Below, one piece after another: positions 15,740 to 23,923 of a stretch of DNA of 30,351 nucleotides. Below the pieces are notes generated by a model. The model was given only the letters and a program-made list of their open reading frames with translations, had not been told where the DNA came from and did not search any database. The DNA comes from Flammeovirgaceae bacterium. Its GTDB lineage: Bacteria; Bacteroidota; Bacteroidia; Cytophagales; Cyclobacteriaceae. The translations under genes were made by a program, and so were the position numbers. Within the stretch, counting starts at the first letter, position 1; each line of letters opens with the position of its first letter. The DNA lies in contig CANGUI010000001.1 of NCBI GenBank assembly GCA_947457025.1, positions 1 to 30,351 of the forward strand. Reading direction: 5' to 3'.

Positions 15740-16313
15740 AGGCAGCTGGTTTTGTGACCATTTTTTTCCTCAGATTGATCAGGGCATAGCGCATTCGGCC
15801 GAGGGCGGTATTGATACTCACCCCTGTGCGGTCTGCGATCTCCTGAAAACTCATGTTCATATAATGACGCATGATCAATACTTCTTTCTGTTCGGCGGGG
15901 AGGGCTTTAACCAGATCGCGCAGGCGGGCCCACGTGTCTTCCTTCATTTGTTTGGCTTCGAATGACTCTTCCGAGAACTCCATCGAATCAAACACCCGAC
16001 TCCCATCCTCTAATACCACCTCAGGGTATCTTTTTTTCCTCCGGAAGTGATCGATTGCCAGGTTGTGTGCAATCCGGCTCACCCACGGTAGAAACTTACC
16101 TTCTTCGTTGTAACGGCCGCTGCGGATGGTATGAACTGCTTTGATAAAGGTTTCCTGAAGCAGATCTTCCGCCACATAGCGGTCTTTCACAATAAAATAA
16201 ATAGCCGAATAAATTTTCGACTTATGTCGGTAAAGCAGCACCTTAAAAGCCTCCTCATTACCCTGTTGATAAAGCGACACTAACTCACGGTCACTACATC
16301 TGCTGTTTATCAT
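15657..16313 (-). CDS. ECF-type RNA polymerase sigma factor
   Basis: A 218-residue sigma-70 family, extracytoplasmic-function sigma factor. Region 2 covers about residues 8-85 (YQQGNEEAFKVLLYRHKSKI, DRYVAEDLLQETFIKAVHTI, FLPWVSRIAHNLAIDHFRRK), and region 4 about 130-190 (ALPAEQKEVLIMRHYMNMSF, QEIADRTGVSINTALGRMRY). Relatives usually stop shortly after the ALINLRK helix; here about 27 further residues rich in Pro, Arg and Gly (from YDKNVYRERF) are encoded by the region that overlaps the next gene, and look non-conserved. The upstream AT-rich divergent region contains direct repeats and a dyad that could be operators. Confidence 0.92.
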   Translation of the reverse strand: MINSRCSDRELVSLYQQGNEEAFKVLLYRHKSKIYSAIYFIVKDRYVAEDLLQETFIKAVHTIRSGRYNEEGKFLPWVSRIAHNLAIDHFRRKKRYPEVVLEDGSRVFDSMEFSEESFEAKQMKEDTWARLRDLVKALPAEQKEVLIMRHYMNMSFQEIADRTGVSINTALGRMRYALINLRKKMVTKPAAYDKNVYRERFSPLPLPRDLGPGASGDL

Positions 16314-16365
16314 TCGGTTGCACGTTTAAGTAACGTAGAAGTGCGGGTCGATAGTGCGTAAGTTT

Positions 16366-16424
16366 GGTTTGAAAAATCAATTTTGAGGTTTGAAAAGTAG
16401 AAAGTTTTCCGGTTCAAGCAAAAA
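16366..16424. repeat. Direct repeats GGTTTGAAAA in divergent promoter region
   Basis: GGTTTGAAAAA at 16366-16376 and GGTTTGAAAAG at 16387-16397 are 21 bases apart, two helical turns. A weaker third copy, GGTTCAAGCAAAA, starts at 16411. They lie between the sigma factor gene (-) and the 16494 gene (+), a plausible place for a regulator binding site. Confidence 0.35.
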
Positions 16425-16432
16425 AATTTCAA

Positions 16433-16456
16433 AAAATCTTGCCTGACAAAGATTTT
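16433..16456. promoter_or_regulatory. Dyad AAAATCTT-N8-AAGATTTT
   Basis: A perfect inverted repeat with 8-base arms (16433-16440 and 16449-16456) 37 bases before ATG 16494. Possible operator, or weak AT-rich terminator-like hairpin; no function is proven. Confidence 0.3.
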
Positions 16457-16493
16457 CTTTTGCTATTTGTCGCGATTTTTTTCACGTGCGTAT

Positions 16494-16880
16494 ATGGCGG
16501 TAAGCAAAAAACGCGTTATTAAGAGTTTCGAGAACCTGAACGAGGAATTGAAGGAGCTGCTGCGCCGGCAGTACCCAAATGGGTACGAGGCGAGCATCAC
16601 CCGGATTAAGAACGCAAAGAATGAGCCCATCTTCGTGTTTCCTCTCGAGACAGACGACTCCGTTTTTCTGGTAAAAATTCCTGTCACCAAAAACTCGGAT
16701 GGGGAGTATGACCTGGAAAAGAATGAACGCGAGGAATTTGATAATGCTTCCGAACCTGAGGACGATTTTAACAACGATGAAGACGACTACGATAGCAATG
16801 GACGCGGAGATTATGATGAGGAGGGGGGAGGCGGCAAGCGCAGCCGCGAAGCGAGCTATGATCCAGACTTTGATGGTTGA
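16494..16880 (+). CDS. Conserved-looking hypothetical protein with acidic disordered tail
   Basis: A 128-residue cytoplasmic protein starting at ATG 16494 (MAVSKKRVIKSFENLNEELK). The first 75 residues form a small mixed alpha/beta domain: a basic helix, LKELLRRQYPNGYEASITRI, and strands NEPIFVFPLETDDSVFLVKI. From about residue 76 it becomes extremely acidic and low-complexity (EPEDDFNNDEDDYDSNGRGD), ending with a short basic patch GGGGKRSRE and DPDFDG. I do not recognise a named family, though similar proteins beside uvrA in Cytophagales are familiar. The tail could bind basic partners; that is speculation. A strong terminator follows 25 bases downstream, so it is probably a single-gene transcript. 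Confidence 0.8.
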   Translation: MAVSKKRVIKSFENLNEELKELLRRQYPNGYEASITRIKNAKNEPIFVFPLETDDSVFLVKIPVTKNSDGEYDLEKNEREEFDNASEPEDDFNNDEDDYDSNGRGDYDEEGGGGKRSREASYDPDFDG

Positions 16881-16904
16881 GCCGGGGTGCTTTCTGATTT
16901 GATC

Positions 16905-16937
16905 AACACCATCCCTGCGGATGGTGTTCTTTTTTTT
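16905..16937 (+). terminator. Rho-independent terminator
   Basis: AACACCATCC (16905-16914), loop CTGC, GGATGGTGTT (16919-16928), then C and a run of eight T at 16930-16937. A ten-base perfect stem plus T-run ends the upstream 16494 gene. The T-run directly touches the predicted -33 element of uvrA. Confidence 0.9.
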
Positions 16938-16938
16938 C

Positions 16939-16967
16939 TTGACGGCTCTGCCGAATGTGTAGCTTTG
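16939..16967 (+). promoter_or_regulatory. Promoter of uvrA (TTG-N18-TAGCTTTG)
   Basis: TTG at 16939-16941 and a perfect -7 box TAGCTTTG at 16960-16967 are 18 bases apart. The box ends eight bases before ATG 16976 and lies downstream of the alternative ATG 16955, which therefore cannot be on the transcript from this promoter. Confidence 0.6.
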
Positions 16968-16975
16968 AATTTCCG

Positions 16976-19813
16976 ATGCCCCTGAAAGAACCTGATTTTG
17001 ACGCGCTCGACCCCCGGGAGTACATCCTCATCAAGGGCGCCCGGGTAAACAACCTGAAAAACCTGTCAGTTGCCATACCCCGGAATAAACTTGTTGTCAT
17101 CACCGGTGTGTCTGGCTCAGGTAAGTCTTCCCTTGCTTTCGATACGCTTTTTGCCGAGGGCCAGCGCATGTATGTGGAGAGTCTGAGTTCATATGCACGC
17201 CAGTTCCTGGGGAGAATGGAAAAACCGGAGGTAGATTACATCCGCGGCGTATCGCCCGCAATCGCCATCGAACAAAAGGTAAACACCCGAAACCCCCGCT
17301 CAACGGTCGGGACTACTACTGAGATTTATGATTACCTCAAATTACTTTTTGCCCGGATCGGTAAAACCTACTCGCCCGTTAGTGGTCGTGAGGTAAAGCG
17401 CGACTCGGTTACCGATGTGGTCAATTTTATCCAGGCGAAGTCGCCCGGCACTCGTGTGCTGGTCGCCAGCCCTGTAACCCGCTCAAAAGGGAGAAAACCG
17501 GCGGATGAACTGAACTTACTGCTCAGCAAGGGTTTTAGCCGCATGCTGGTTGGCGGAGCCGTTCACCTCATTGAAGAGGTGTTGGCCGCCCGCCCGAAGT
17601 CAACCCGTACCAAGGCGGCAGTAGAGCCTCACTATGAGGTGCTCATTGATCGGGCGGTAGTAGATCATCAGGACGAAGATCTGGCCTTCCGGCTGGCAGA
17701 CTCCGTGCAGACAGCATTTTACGAAGGCCACGGGCAGTGTAGCGTTTACCTTCAGTCCGGCGAAAGCCAGGAGCATTTCGCATTCTCCGACCGCTTTGAG
17801 CTTGATGGGTTGGAGTTTACCGAGCCGTCTGTAAATTTTTTCTCATTCAATAATCCGTATGGGGCTTGCCAGACCTGCGAAGGATTTGGCCGGGTACTCG
17901 GCATTGATGAAGATTTGGTGGTACCCGATAAAGGATTATCGGTCTACGAGGGAGCAATTGCACCCTGGCGAGGTGAAGTGATGAGCGAATGGCTCAAGCC
18001 ACTTTTAAAAAATGGCATCAAGTTCGATTTTCCGATTCACCGCCCCTATGCCTCCCTCACTGCACAGCAACGAAAACTGCTCTGGACCGGTAACGAATAT
18101 TTCGATGGGCTAAACGCTTTTTTTAAGTACCTGGAATCGAAGCTACACAAGATCCAGTATCGAGTCATGCTTTCGCGGTTTCGGGGGCGAACTACGTGCC
18201 CCGATTGCCAGGGCACTCGCCTCCGTAAAGATGCGGGGTATGTAAAGATTCAGGATACCAGCATCATCGATTTGGTATTGTTGCCGATTACAGAGGCCCA
18301 TGCCTTCTTTCAGCAGTTGCGGTTGCCGAAGTATGATCAAAAAGTGGCGCAACGACTCCTGACCGAGATTAACTTTCGGTTGAGCTATCTTGAACAGGTT
18401 GGCCTGGGATATCTCACCCTCAACCGCCTTACCAATACGCTGTCGGGCGGCGAGTTTCAGCGCATAAAACTCGCTACATCGCTGGGTAGTGCACTCGTGG
18501 GGTCAATGTACATCATGGATGAACCCAGTATCGGGCTGCATCCCAAAGATACCGAGCGCATGGTGGAGGTACTGCAGGCCCTCCGCAACCTGGGCAATAC
18601 CGTGATCGTGGTGGAGCACGAAGAAGAAATCATGCGCGCCGCTGATCAGATTATCGATATCGGTCCGGATGCGGGACAGCACGGAGGGGAACTGGTTTTT
18701 CAGGGTTCCATACGCGACCTGCCAAAAAAGGGAAGATCACACACGCTGCGGTACCTGAACGGTGACGAGCAAATTGTGGTACCCCCCAAAAGGCGTAAAT
18801 GGAAAGACAGCATCATTATCCACGGGGCGCGCGAGAACAATCTAAAAAATATCACCGCACGGATTCCGCTGGGGGTGTTCACGGTGATTACGGGCATCAG
18901 CGGATCGGGTAAATCCACACTGGTAAAGAAGATTCTTTACCCGGCTGTAGGGCGCTTGAAGGGAGCCGTTTCTGAAACAGCTGGCCGCTTCGATCGCCTG
19001 GAAGGAGACGTGGTAGCGATTACCCAGGTGGAATTCATAGATCAAAATCCGATTGGTAAAAGTTCACGCTCAAATCCCATAAGCTATGTGAAGGCCTATG
19101 ATGCGATACGCCAGTTGTTTGCGGATTTACCCCTTTCCCGGCAGCGGGGCTACCGGCCGGCCCATTTTTCTTTTAACGTAGAAGGGGGCCGATGCGATAA
19201 TTGCGAAGGCGAGGGGGAGATTAAAGTGGAGATGCAGTTCATGGCGGACATATTTCTAACTTGCGAGGTGTGCGGCGGCAGGCGCTTTAAGCAGGAGGTT
19301 CTCGATGTTACTTTTGAGGGTAAACACATTTCAGACATCCTTGATCTGACGGTCGAAGAGGCGCTGACGTTCTTTCAAAACCAAAAACAAATCGCCGAGC
19401 GAATTCAGCCGCTGTGGGAGGTAGGACTGGGCTACATCAAACTCGGGCAATCATCCAACTCACTCAGTGGCGGGGAAGCTCAGCGCGTAAAACTGGCCTC
19501 CTTCCTCGGAAAAAATGCGCCTGGTGGCAGAGTTCTGTTCATATTCGATGAGCCCACCACCGGCCTGCACTTTCACGATATTTCGAAATTATTGAAGGCT
19601 ATCCAGGCGCTGGTGGAAGAGGGTCACTCGGTGGTTGTCATTGAACATAACCTCGAAGTGATCAAGTGTGCCGATTGGATCATTGATATGGGGCCGGAAG
19701 GTGGTGAGAAGCAGGGGGGATACATTGTATTTGCCGGAACTCCGGAGGAGTTGGTGAACTACCAGCAGGGTTATACCTACCGATACCTCCGGGAGAAACT
19801 AGAGCGTTCCTGA
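16976..19813 (+). CDS. uvrA: Excinuclease ABC subunit A
   Basis: A 945-residue damage-recognition ATPase of nucleotide excision repair, acting as a dimer with UvrB. It has two ABC modules. Module 1: Walker A GVSGSGKSSLAFDTLF, zinc finger CQTCEGFGRV with CPDCQGTRLR, signature LSGGEFQRIKLATSLGSAL, Walker B region GSMYIMDEPSIGLHPKD. Module 2: Walker A GISGSGKSTLVKKIL, zinc finger CDNCEGEGEI paired with CEVCGGRRFK, signature LSGGEAQRVKLASFLG, Walker B RVLFIFDEPTTGLHFHD. Full family length, no disruption. ATG 16976 is preferred to the in-frame ATG 16955 because a -7 box lies between them. A perfect bidirectional terminator is found about 155 bases downstream. Confidence 0.97.
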   Translation: MPLKEPDFDALDPREYILIKGARVNNLKNLSVAIPRNKLVVITGVSGSGKSSLAFDTLFAEGQRMYVESLSSYARQFLGRMEKPEVDYIRGVSPAIAIEQKVNTRNPRSTVGTTTEIYDYLKLLFARIGKTYSPVSGREVKRDSVTDVVNFIQAKSPGTRVLVASPVTRSKGRKPADELNLLLSKGFSRMLVGGAVHLIEEVLAARPKSTRTKAAVEPHYEVLIDRAVVDHQDEDLAFRLADSVQTAFYEGHGQCSVYLQSGESQEHFAFSDRFELDGLEFTEPSVNFFSFNNPYGACQTCEGFGRVLGIDEDLVVPDKGLSVYEGAIAPWRGEVMSEWLKPLLKNGIKFDFPIHRPYASLTAQQRKLLWTGNEYFDGLNAFFKYLESKLHKIQYRVMLSRFRGRTTCPDCQGTRLRKDAGYVKIQDTSIIDLVLLPITEAHAFFQQLRLPKYDQKVAQRLLTEINFRLSYLEQVGLGYLTLNRLTNTLSGGEFQRIKLATSLGSALVGSMYIMDEPSIGLHPKDTERMVEVLQALRNLGNTVIVVEHEEEIMRAADQIIDIGPDAGQHGGELVFQGSIRDLPKKGRSHTLRYLNGDEQIVVPPKRRKWKDSIIIHGARENNLKNITARIPLGVFTVITGISGSGKSTLVKKILYPAVGRLKGAVSETAGRFDRLEGDVVAITQVEFIDQNPIGKSSRSNPISYVKAYDAIRQLFADLPLSRQRGYRPAHFSFNVEGGRCDNCEGEGEIKVEMQFMADIFLTCEVCGGRRFKQEVLDVTFEGKHISDILDLTVEEALTFFQNQKQIAERIQPLWEVGLGYIKLGQSSNSLSGGEAQRVKLASFLGKNAPGGRVLFIFDEPTTGLHFHDISKLLKAIQALVEEGHSVVVIEHNLEVIKCADWIIDMGPEGGEKQGGYIVFAGTPEELVNYQQGYTYRYLREKLERS

Positions 19814-19967
19814 AGGAAAATCTTGGCCAGATATTCCAATGATCCATTGGCGGCACCAGGTGAAAAGTGCCAATTGATCAGAGGGTGCACGAAGCAAGAC
19901 ATGATGCCCGCTGAGCGGTGAATTTTTCCCGCTTTATCCAGCTTTTGGCAGATGCCGCGCAGGCATA

Positions 19968-19998
19968 AAAAAACCGTTTCGCAGAGAAACGGTTTTTT
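19968..19998. terminator. Bidirectional Rho-independent terminator
   Basis: AAAAAACCGTTTC (19968-19980), loop GCAGA, GAAACGGTTTTTT (19986-19998): a perfect 13-base stem with A-run on one side and T-run on the other. It separates uvrA (+) from the convergent gene at 20019 (-) and can serve both. Confidence 0.9.
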
Positions 19999-20018
19999 GT
20001 TTTACATCAGCTGAGCCA

Positions 20019-20759
20019 TTAACTGGCTGTTGCCTCCTGCAGTTTGGAACTCTGCTTCAATTGTACTGTCTTTTTCGCTTTATATCCGCAGTATCCACAC
20101 TGGTAATGCTTTAGCAATTCTCCCTCTTCAGTGGTAGTGGGAGCTTTGATTACTTCTTCGCGCACCACTTTGAAAGTCTGGTAATTGCACTCCGGGCACT
20201 GGAGCGCATGCAAATGACCTGCATATTTCTCGATTTGAATGAAGCCGGTGACCTCATCCTTCCAGACATCGTAATCAACTGAATGAACATTTTCTTCAGC
20301 GATCATACCTTCGTCCATGTAGGCATCTTCTTCATCTTCGCTCAATAGTTTCATTTGGTTACCAGCCGGTGATACTCTGGGTCTGTAGCGCAGCACCTTG
20401 AGGCGTTTTTCAATAAAGAAAGGATAATAGAATTTTAGTAGAGTCTGAACAATCAGCGCAACCAACACGCCCATAGAAACCGTGGTGAATACGCGAACAA
20501 AAATCCAAAGAGCATTCAACTCAACAACATTTGCATTGGCATAGAAGCACGCGCCTACGATCAGGATGATGGACGAGTACCACATCCAATTGATTTCATG
20601 GCGGTTGATAAAATCATATTTGTCTTTACTGCCGGATACTGATGCGAGTCGCACCCAGTATCCCGTCAGGGTTAGTAATCCGAGCGCCCAACATCCGATT
20701 GCGATCATTAGCGCTAAATTGTTCCACGAATCGTAAGAGGGTAAAACTTGTTCTTCCAT
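20019..20759 (-). CDS. Membrane protein with C-terminal zinc ribbon, hypothetical
   Basis: A 246-residue protein starting MEEQVLPSYDSWNNL. Three membrane segments are visible in the first half: about 16-36 (LALMIAIGCWALGLLTLTGY), 58-76 (MWYSSIILIVGACFYANAN) and 80-107 (NALWIFVRVFTTVSMGVLVA). The second half is soluble: an acidic linker (LLSEDEEDAYMDEGMIAEEN), then a probable zinc ribbon with two Cys pairs, CPEC and CGYC, about 40 residues apart. I do not recognise a named family. The zinc ribbon suggests binding to protein or nucleic acid on the cytosolic face, which is inference. It is monocistronic as far as can be seen: own -7 box 69 bases upstream, terminator downstream. Confidence 0.8.
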   Translation of the reverse strand: MEEQVLPSYDSWNNLALMIAIGCWALGLLTLTGYWVRLASVSGSKDKYDFINRHEINWMWYSSIILIVGACFYANANVVELNALWIFVRVFTTVSMGVLVALIVQTLLKFYYPFFIEKRLKVLRYRPRVSPAGNQMKLLSEDEEDAYMDEGMIAEENVHSVDYDVWKDEVTGFIQIEKYAGHLHALQCPECNYQTFKVVREEVIKAPTTTEEGELLKHYQCGYCGYKAKKTVQLKQSSKLQEATAS

Positions 20760-20827
20760 GTGAGGTTAATAGTTATCAGGGTTTATAATGCGTTTCGAAA
20801 ATTGCACTTTTTACCAGCCTTAAACAC

Positions 20828-20835
20828 CAAATATA
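20828..20835 (-). promoter_or_regulatory. -7 box TATATTTG of zinc-ribbon membrane protein gene
   Basis: On the minus strand TATATTTG is a perfect TAnnTTTG match in a very AT-rich stretch. It predicts a leader of about 60 bases before ATG 20759. No clear -33 TTTG at standard spacing. Confidence 0.45.
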
Positions 20836-20898
20836 TTAGAAAATGACCTAAAAAAAGCCATTTTAAAAAAAAATTATTCAGGAAACACGATTGCAGGG

Positions 20899-21660
20899 TT
20901 ATCCCATAATCTTTTTCAATGCATCAGCCGTATCGACAGGAGCTTCAAACATGCCCATGTGTCCTGCATTATTCATCTCAAAAAGCACGACTTGCGGCTG
21001 GGTTTTTACCCAATTCCGCATAGTATCTACCAGAACGAGAGTATCATCTTTACCAGCTATAATGGCCTTTTTACCAGAAAATCCGGCGAATACTTCCGAT
21101 CGGTCTGGCCGGTCGCGCATTGCGGCCAAATACTTAACAACTGTTTGTTTGGGTGTTTGGGCCGCTATTTCCCGGGCCTGATTAACTCCTACTTGGTCTT
21201 TTTTAAAGAATAAGTTCGGAATCAAGCTGCCTGTAAAGGCTTGAACGCCATGTTCCCTAACAAATGCGATAGCCTTATCGCGGCCTGCTTTTCGATCAGC
21301 TGGGTCAGCAAAGGGAGTCGAATGAAACAAAACCAGTCCACTCAAGAGTTTCGGTTCCAGTTCAGCCATTGCCAGTGCCACATAGCCACCCAGCGAATGG
21401 CCAACCACAACCGGTCTCCAGCCTTGTTTGCGGAAAAGATGCAGAACATCAAAAGCCACATGTTCCAACGTGTGGTGCCCCTCTGGTAAAAAAGAACGAC
21501 CGAAACCGGGTAAGTCGATCAGGATAACCCGATATTCGGGAAACCGATCGATCCATGGTTTCCAGATCTTACTGGTTTCGCAAAAGCCATGAAGGAATGC
21601 TACCTCCGGCCCGTTGGTTCCAAAAATCTCGAAATGGAGGGGCGGATGCGGCTCAGGCAT
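20899..21660 (-). CDS. Alpha/beta hydrolase
   Basis: A 253-residue alpha/beta-hydrolase fold protein without signal peptide. The oxyanion-hole region FLHGFCETSKIW, the DLPGFGRS strand-loop, the nucleophile elbow VVGHSLGGYVALAMAE (Ser89), an acidic residue in IIAGKDDTLV (Asp205 or 206) and the catalytic His234 in NNAGHMGMFEAP complete the triad. The substrate is unknown; the HG-F and GHSLGG pattern fits esterases and C-C bond hydrolases alike. Its first eight bases overlap the end of dxs, so it is the second gene of a dxs operon and is probably translationally coupled to it. Whether it acts in isoprenoid metabolism is not shown. Confidence 0.9.
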   Translation of the reverse strand: MPEPHPPLHFEIFGTNGPEVAFLHGFCETSKIWKPWIDRFPEYRVILIDLPGFGRSFLPEGHHTLEHVAFDVLHLFRKQGWRPVVVGHSLGGYVALAMAELEPKLLSGLVLFHSTPFADPADRKAGRDKAIAFVREHGVQAFTGSLIPNLFFKKDQVGVNQAREIAAQTPKQTVVKYLAAMRDRPDRSEVFAGFSGKKAIIAGKDDTLVLVDTMRNWVKTQPQVVLFEMNNAGHMGMFEAPVDTADALKKIMG

Positions 21661-23578
21661 CTTTAGCTACCGGTTCCAGCATTTCCACGACGGTTTGCCG
21701 GATGGCATCAGGATCGAACCCACATTCGCGATGTAATTCGATCTGCTCGCCGTGTTCCACAATACGATCAGGAATACCCAGACGGGTCACTTCAGCTGAA
21801 TACCGGTGATCGGCCATGAACTCCAGGACGGCGCTACCAAAGCCCCCCTGAATGCACCCGTCTTCCACTGTTACAATTTTCCGGAATCGCGCAAAAACCT
21901 GGTGCAACAGTTCTTCATCGAGGGGTTTTACAAACCGCATGTCGAAATGAGCCACGTCAATCCCTTGCTGTTGCAGATGCTCGCATGCCGTAACGGCGTA
22001 GTTGCCAATATGGCCAATTGTGAGGATGGCCAGATCATGCCCATCTTTAATCAGGCGCCCGGTGCCGATCTCAATTTTCTCCATCGGGGTTCTCCAGTGG
22101 GGCATCACGCCTTGTCCACGGGGGTAGCGAATGGAGAACGCCTGCTCTTTCCGGGGCAGCTGCGCCGTGTACATAAGGTTGCGCAACTCGGATTCGTTCA
22201 TGGGAGACGCAATGATCATGTTGGGCAGGCAGCGGAAATAGGCGATGTCGTAAGCACCGTGGTGGGTTGGGCCATCGGCTCCGGCAAAGCCTGCGCGGTC
22301 GAGGCAGAAGTTCACGGGCAGATTTTGTATGCATACGTCATGCACCACCTGGTCGTAAGCACGCTGCATGAAAGAGCTATAGATGTTACAGAAGGGGACA
22401 AGGCCCTGAGTGGCGAGGCCGGCCGAAAATGTCACAGCGTGTTGCTCGGCAATACCAACATCAAAGGCGCGATCTGGCATCTCCTTCATCATGATGTTCA
22501 TGGATGAGCCGGAAGGCATAGCCGGAGTGATGCCCATAATTTTGTTGTTTGCCCGGGCTAATTCGGTAAGTGTATGCCCAAATACGTCCTGATATTTTGG
22601 GGGTTGCGGGGAATCGAATATTTTCTTGTGAATCTCTCCCGTGATCTTATCGAATGTGCCGGGGGCGTGCCATGTGGTCGCATTACCTGTTTCAGACGGG
22701 CCGTAGCCTTTCCCTTTAACGGTAACGCAGTGTAGAATCTTCGGTCCCTTAATGTCTTTCAGGTCGTTGAGCACAGCCACCAGGTGATCAACATCGTGTC
22801 CGTCTACCGGGCCGAAGTAACGCAGGTTAAGTGATTCAAAAAGGTTGCTCTGGCTCAGAATGGTACCCTTGATACCGGTTTCGATCTTCGAAACAATTTC
22901 TTGTGCACTCTTACCAAAGGCGGACAGTTTACCCAACAGGTTCCACACATCATCTTTCAGCTTATTGTAGGTCTTAGACGTAGTGATGTCGGTAAGATAG
23001 TCCTTCAATGCACCAACGTTGGGATCGATTGACATGCAATTGTCGTTCAGGATAATCAGCAGATTGGAATCCGAAACACCCGCGTGGTTCAATCCTTCGA
23101 AGGCCATGCCGCCAGTGAGGGCGCCGTCTCCAATGATGGCGATGTGCTGCTTATCCTGCAACCCCTGGTACTTTGATGCGACCGCCATTCCAAGGGCAGC
23201 CGACACGGATGTTGAACTGTGCCCAACACCGAAGGTGTCATATTCACTTTCTTTGCGTTTCGGAAAACCCGAAATGCCTCCGTACAATCGGTTCGTATGG
23301 AACAAATCCCGCCGCCCGGTCAGGATTTTGTGGCCGTAGGCCTGGTGGCCAACATCCCATACAATCTGGTCGTGCGGCGCATGGAAGACATAGTGCAGCG
23401 CAACTGTTAACTCTACCACCCCGAGGCTGGCACCAAAGTGCCCACCGTAAACGGACACGTTGTCAATGATGAAATGGCGCAACTCATCGCAGAGCTGTAC
23501 GAGTTCAGCCCTCGTCAACTCTTTCAAATCAGCTGGCGAGTTGATCTTGCTTAAAAGTTCTCCTGGGGTGATTAGCAT
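21653..23578 (-). CDS. dxs: 1-deoxy-D-xylulose-5-phosphate synthase
   Basis: A 641-residue thiamine-diphosphate enzyme that condenses pyruvate and glyceraldehyde 3-phosphate, the first step of the MEP isoprenoid pathway. I start it at ATG 23578 (MLITPGELLSKINSPADLKE), the normal family start; a TTG at 23644 adds an unlikely 22 residues. Family landmarks: GGHFGASLGVVELTVALHYV, WDVGHQAYGHKILTGR, the ThDP/Mg motif IIGDGALTGGMAFEGLNHAG with NDNCMSIDPN, the central PVDGHDVDHL, and in the second half DVGIAEQHAVTFSAGLA and DRAGFAGADGPTHHGAYD. Upstream lies a 345-base gap with an inverted repeat but no clear -7 box. The hydrolase gene overlaps its end. Confidence 0.97.
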   Translation of the reverse strand: MLITPGELLSKINSPADLKELTRAELVQLCDELRHFIIDNVSVYGGHFGASLGVVELTVALHYVFHAPHDQIVWDVGHQAYGHKILTGRRDLFHTNRLYGGISGFPKRKESEYDTFGVGHSSTSVSAALGMAVASKYQGLQDKQHIAIIGDGALTGGMAFEGLNHAGVSDSNLLIILNDNCMSIDPNVGALKDYLTDITTSKTYNKLKDDVWNLLGKLSAFGKSAQEIVSKIETGIKGTILSQSNLFESLNLRYFGPVDGHDVDHLVAVLNDLKDIKGPKILHCVTVKGKGYGPSETGNATTWHAPGTFDKITGEIHKKIFDSPQPPKYQDVFGHTLTELARANNKIMGITPAMPSGSSMNIMMKEMPDRAFDVGIAEQHAVTFSAGLATQGLVPFCNIYSSFMQRAYDQVVHDVCIQNLPVNFCLDRAGFAGADGPTHHGAYDIAYFRCLPNMIIASPMNESELRNLMYTAQLPRKEQAFSIRYPRGQGVMPHWRTPMEKIEIGTGRLIKDGHDLAILTIGHIGNYAVTACEHLQQQGIDVAHFDMRFVKPLDEELLHQVFARFRKIVTVEDGCIQGGFGSAVLEFMADHRYSAEVTRLGIPDRIVEHGEQIELHRECGFDPDAIRQTVVEMLEPVAKDA

Positions 23579-23923
23579 TGTTGAGTCTTTGGGGGTGCTG
23601 TAGAAACAATTGTTAAACAGAACAGAAAGCCAACTGTTCAGCAAGCAACCGCTAAAACACGTGTAAATCTACGATTTTTTGGCTTTTGTGGGCCAAATAA
23701 GACCAAATGGCCCCTCAGCATTGACTCAAACTGGGGTTTCAAGGTTCGTATTCAAAATTTCTTTCTGGGTTCTAAATGCTCACTCTGGCACCCTGGCGAC
23801 GGTTAAAAAAGGAAGCCTGATAGATCCGGATGGAAGAACAAACGCCTTAAAATTGAAATTTACCCTATTTTTCCGACCGGTTCTGGTTATTTTTGGCCAC
23901 CATATTTCGTGTTTTAAAAAAAG
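23579..23923. other. 345-base intergenic region between dxs and scpA
   Basis: Divergent promoter region of dxs (-) and scpA (+). It contains an inverted repeat GGGCCA-N12-TGGCCC (23690-23713) that also holds two CCAAAT copies ten bases apart, and the scpA -7 box at 23888. The longer open frame that crosses it in plus has no family resemblance and runs into scpA in another frame. I see no tRNA, riboswitch (no TPP-box sequence) or terminator. Confidence 0.5.
23888..23895 (+). promoter_or_regulatory. -7 box TATTTTTG of scpA
   Basis: A perfect TAnnTTTG match 28 bases before ATG 23924. The position where a -33 TTTG is expected is T-rich (CTATTTTTCC) without an exact match. Confidence 0.45.

Noticed and set aside
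21806..22507. 233-codon plus-strand frame inside dxs
   Set aside because: Antisense shadow of a strongly conserved enzyme.
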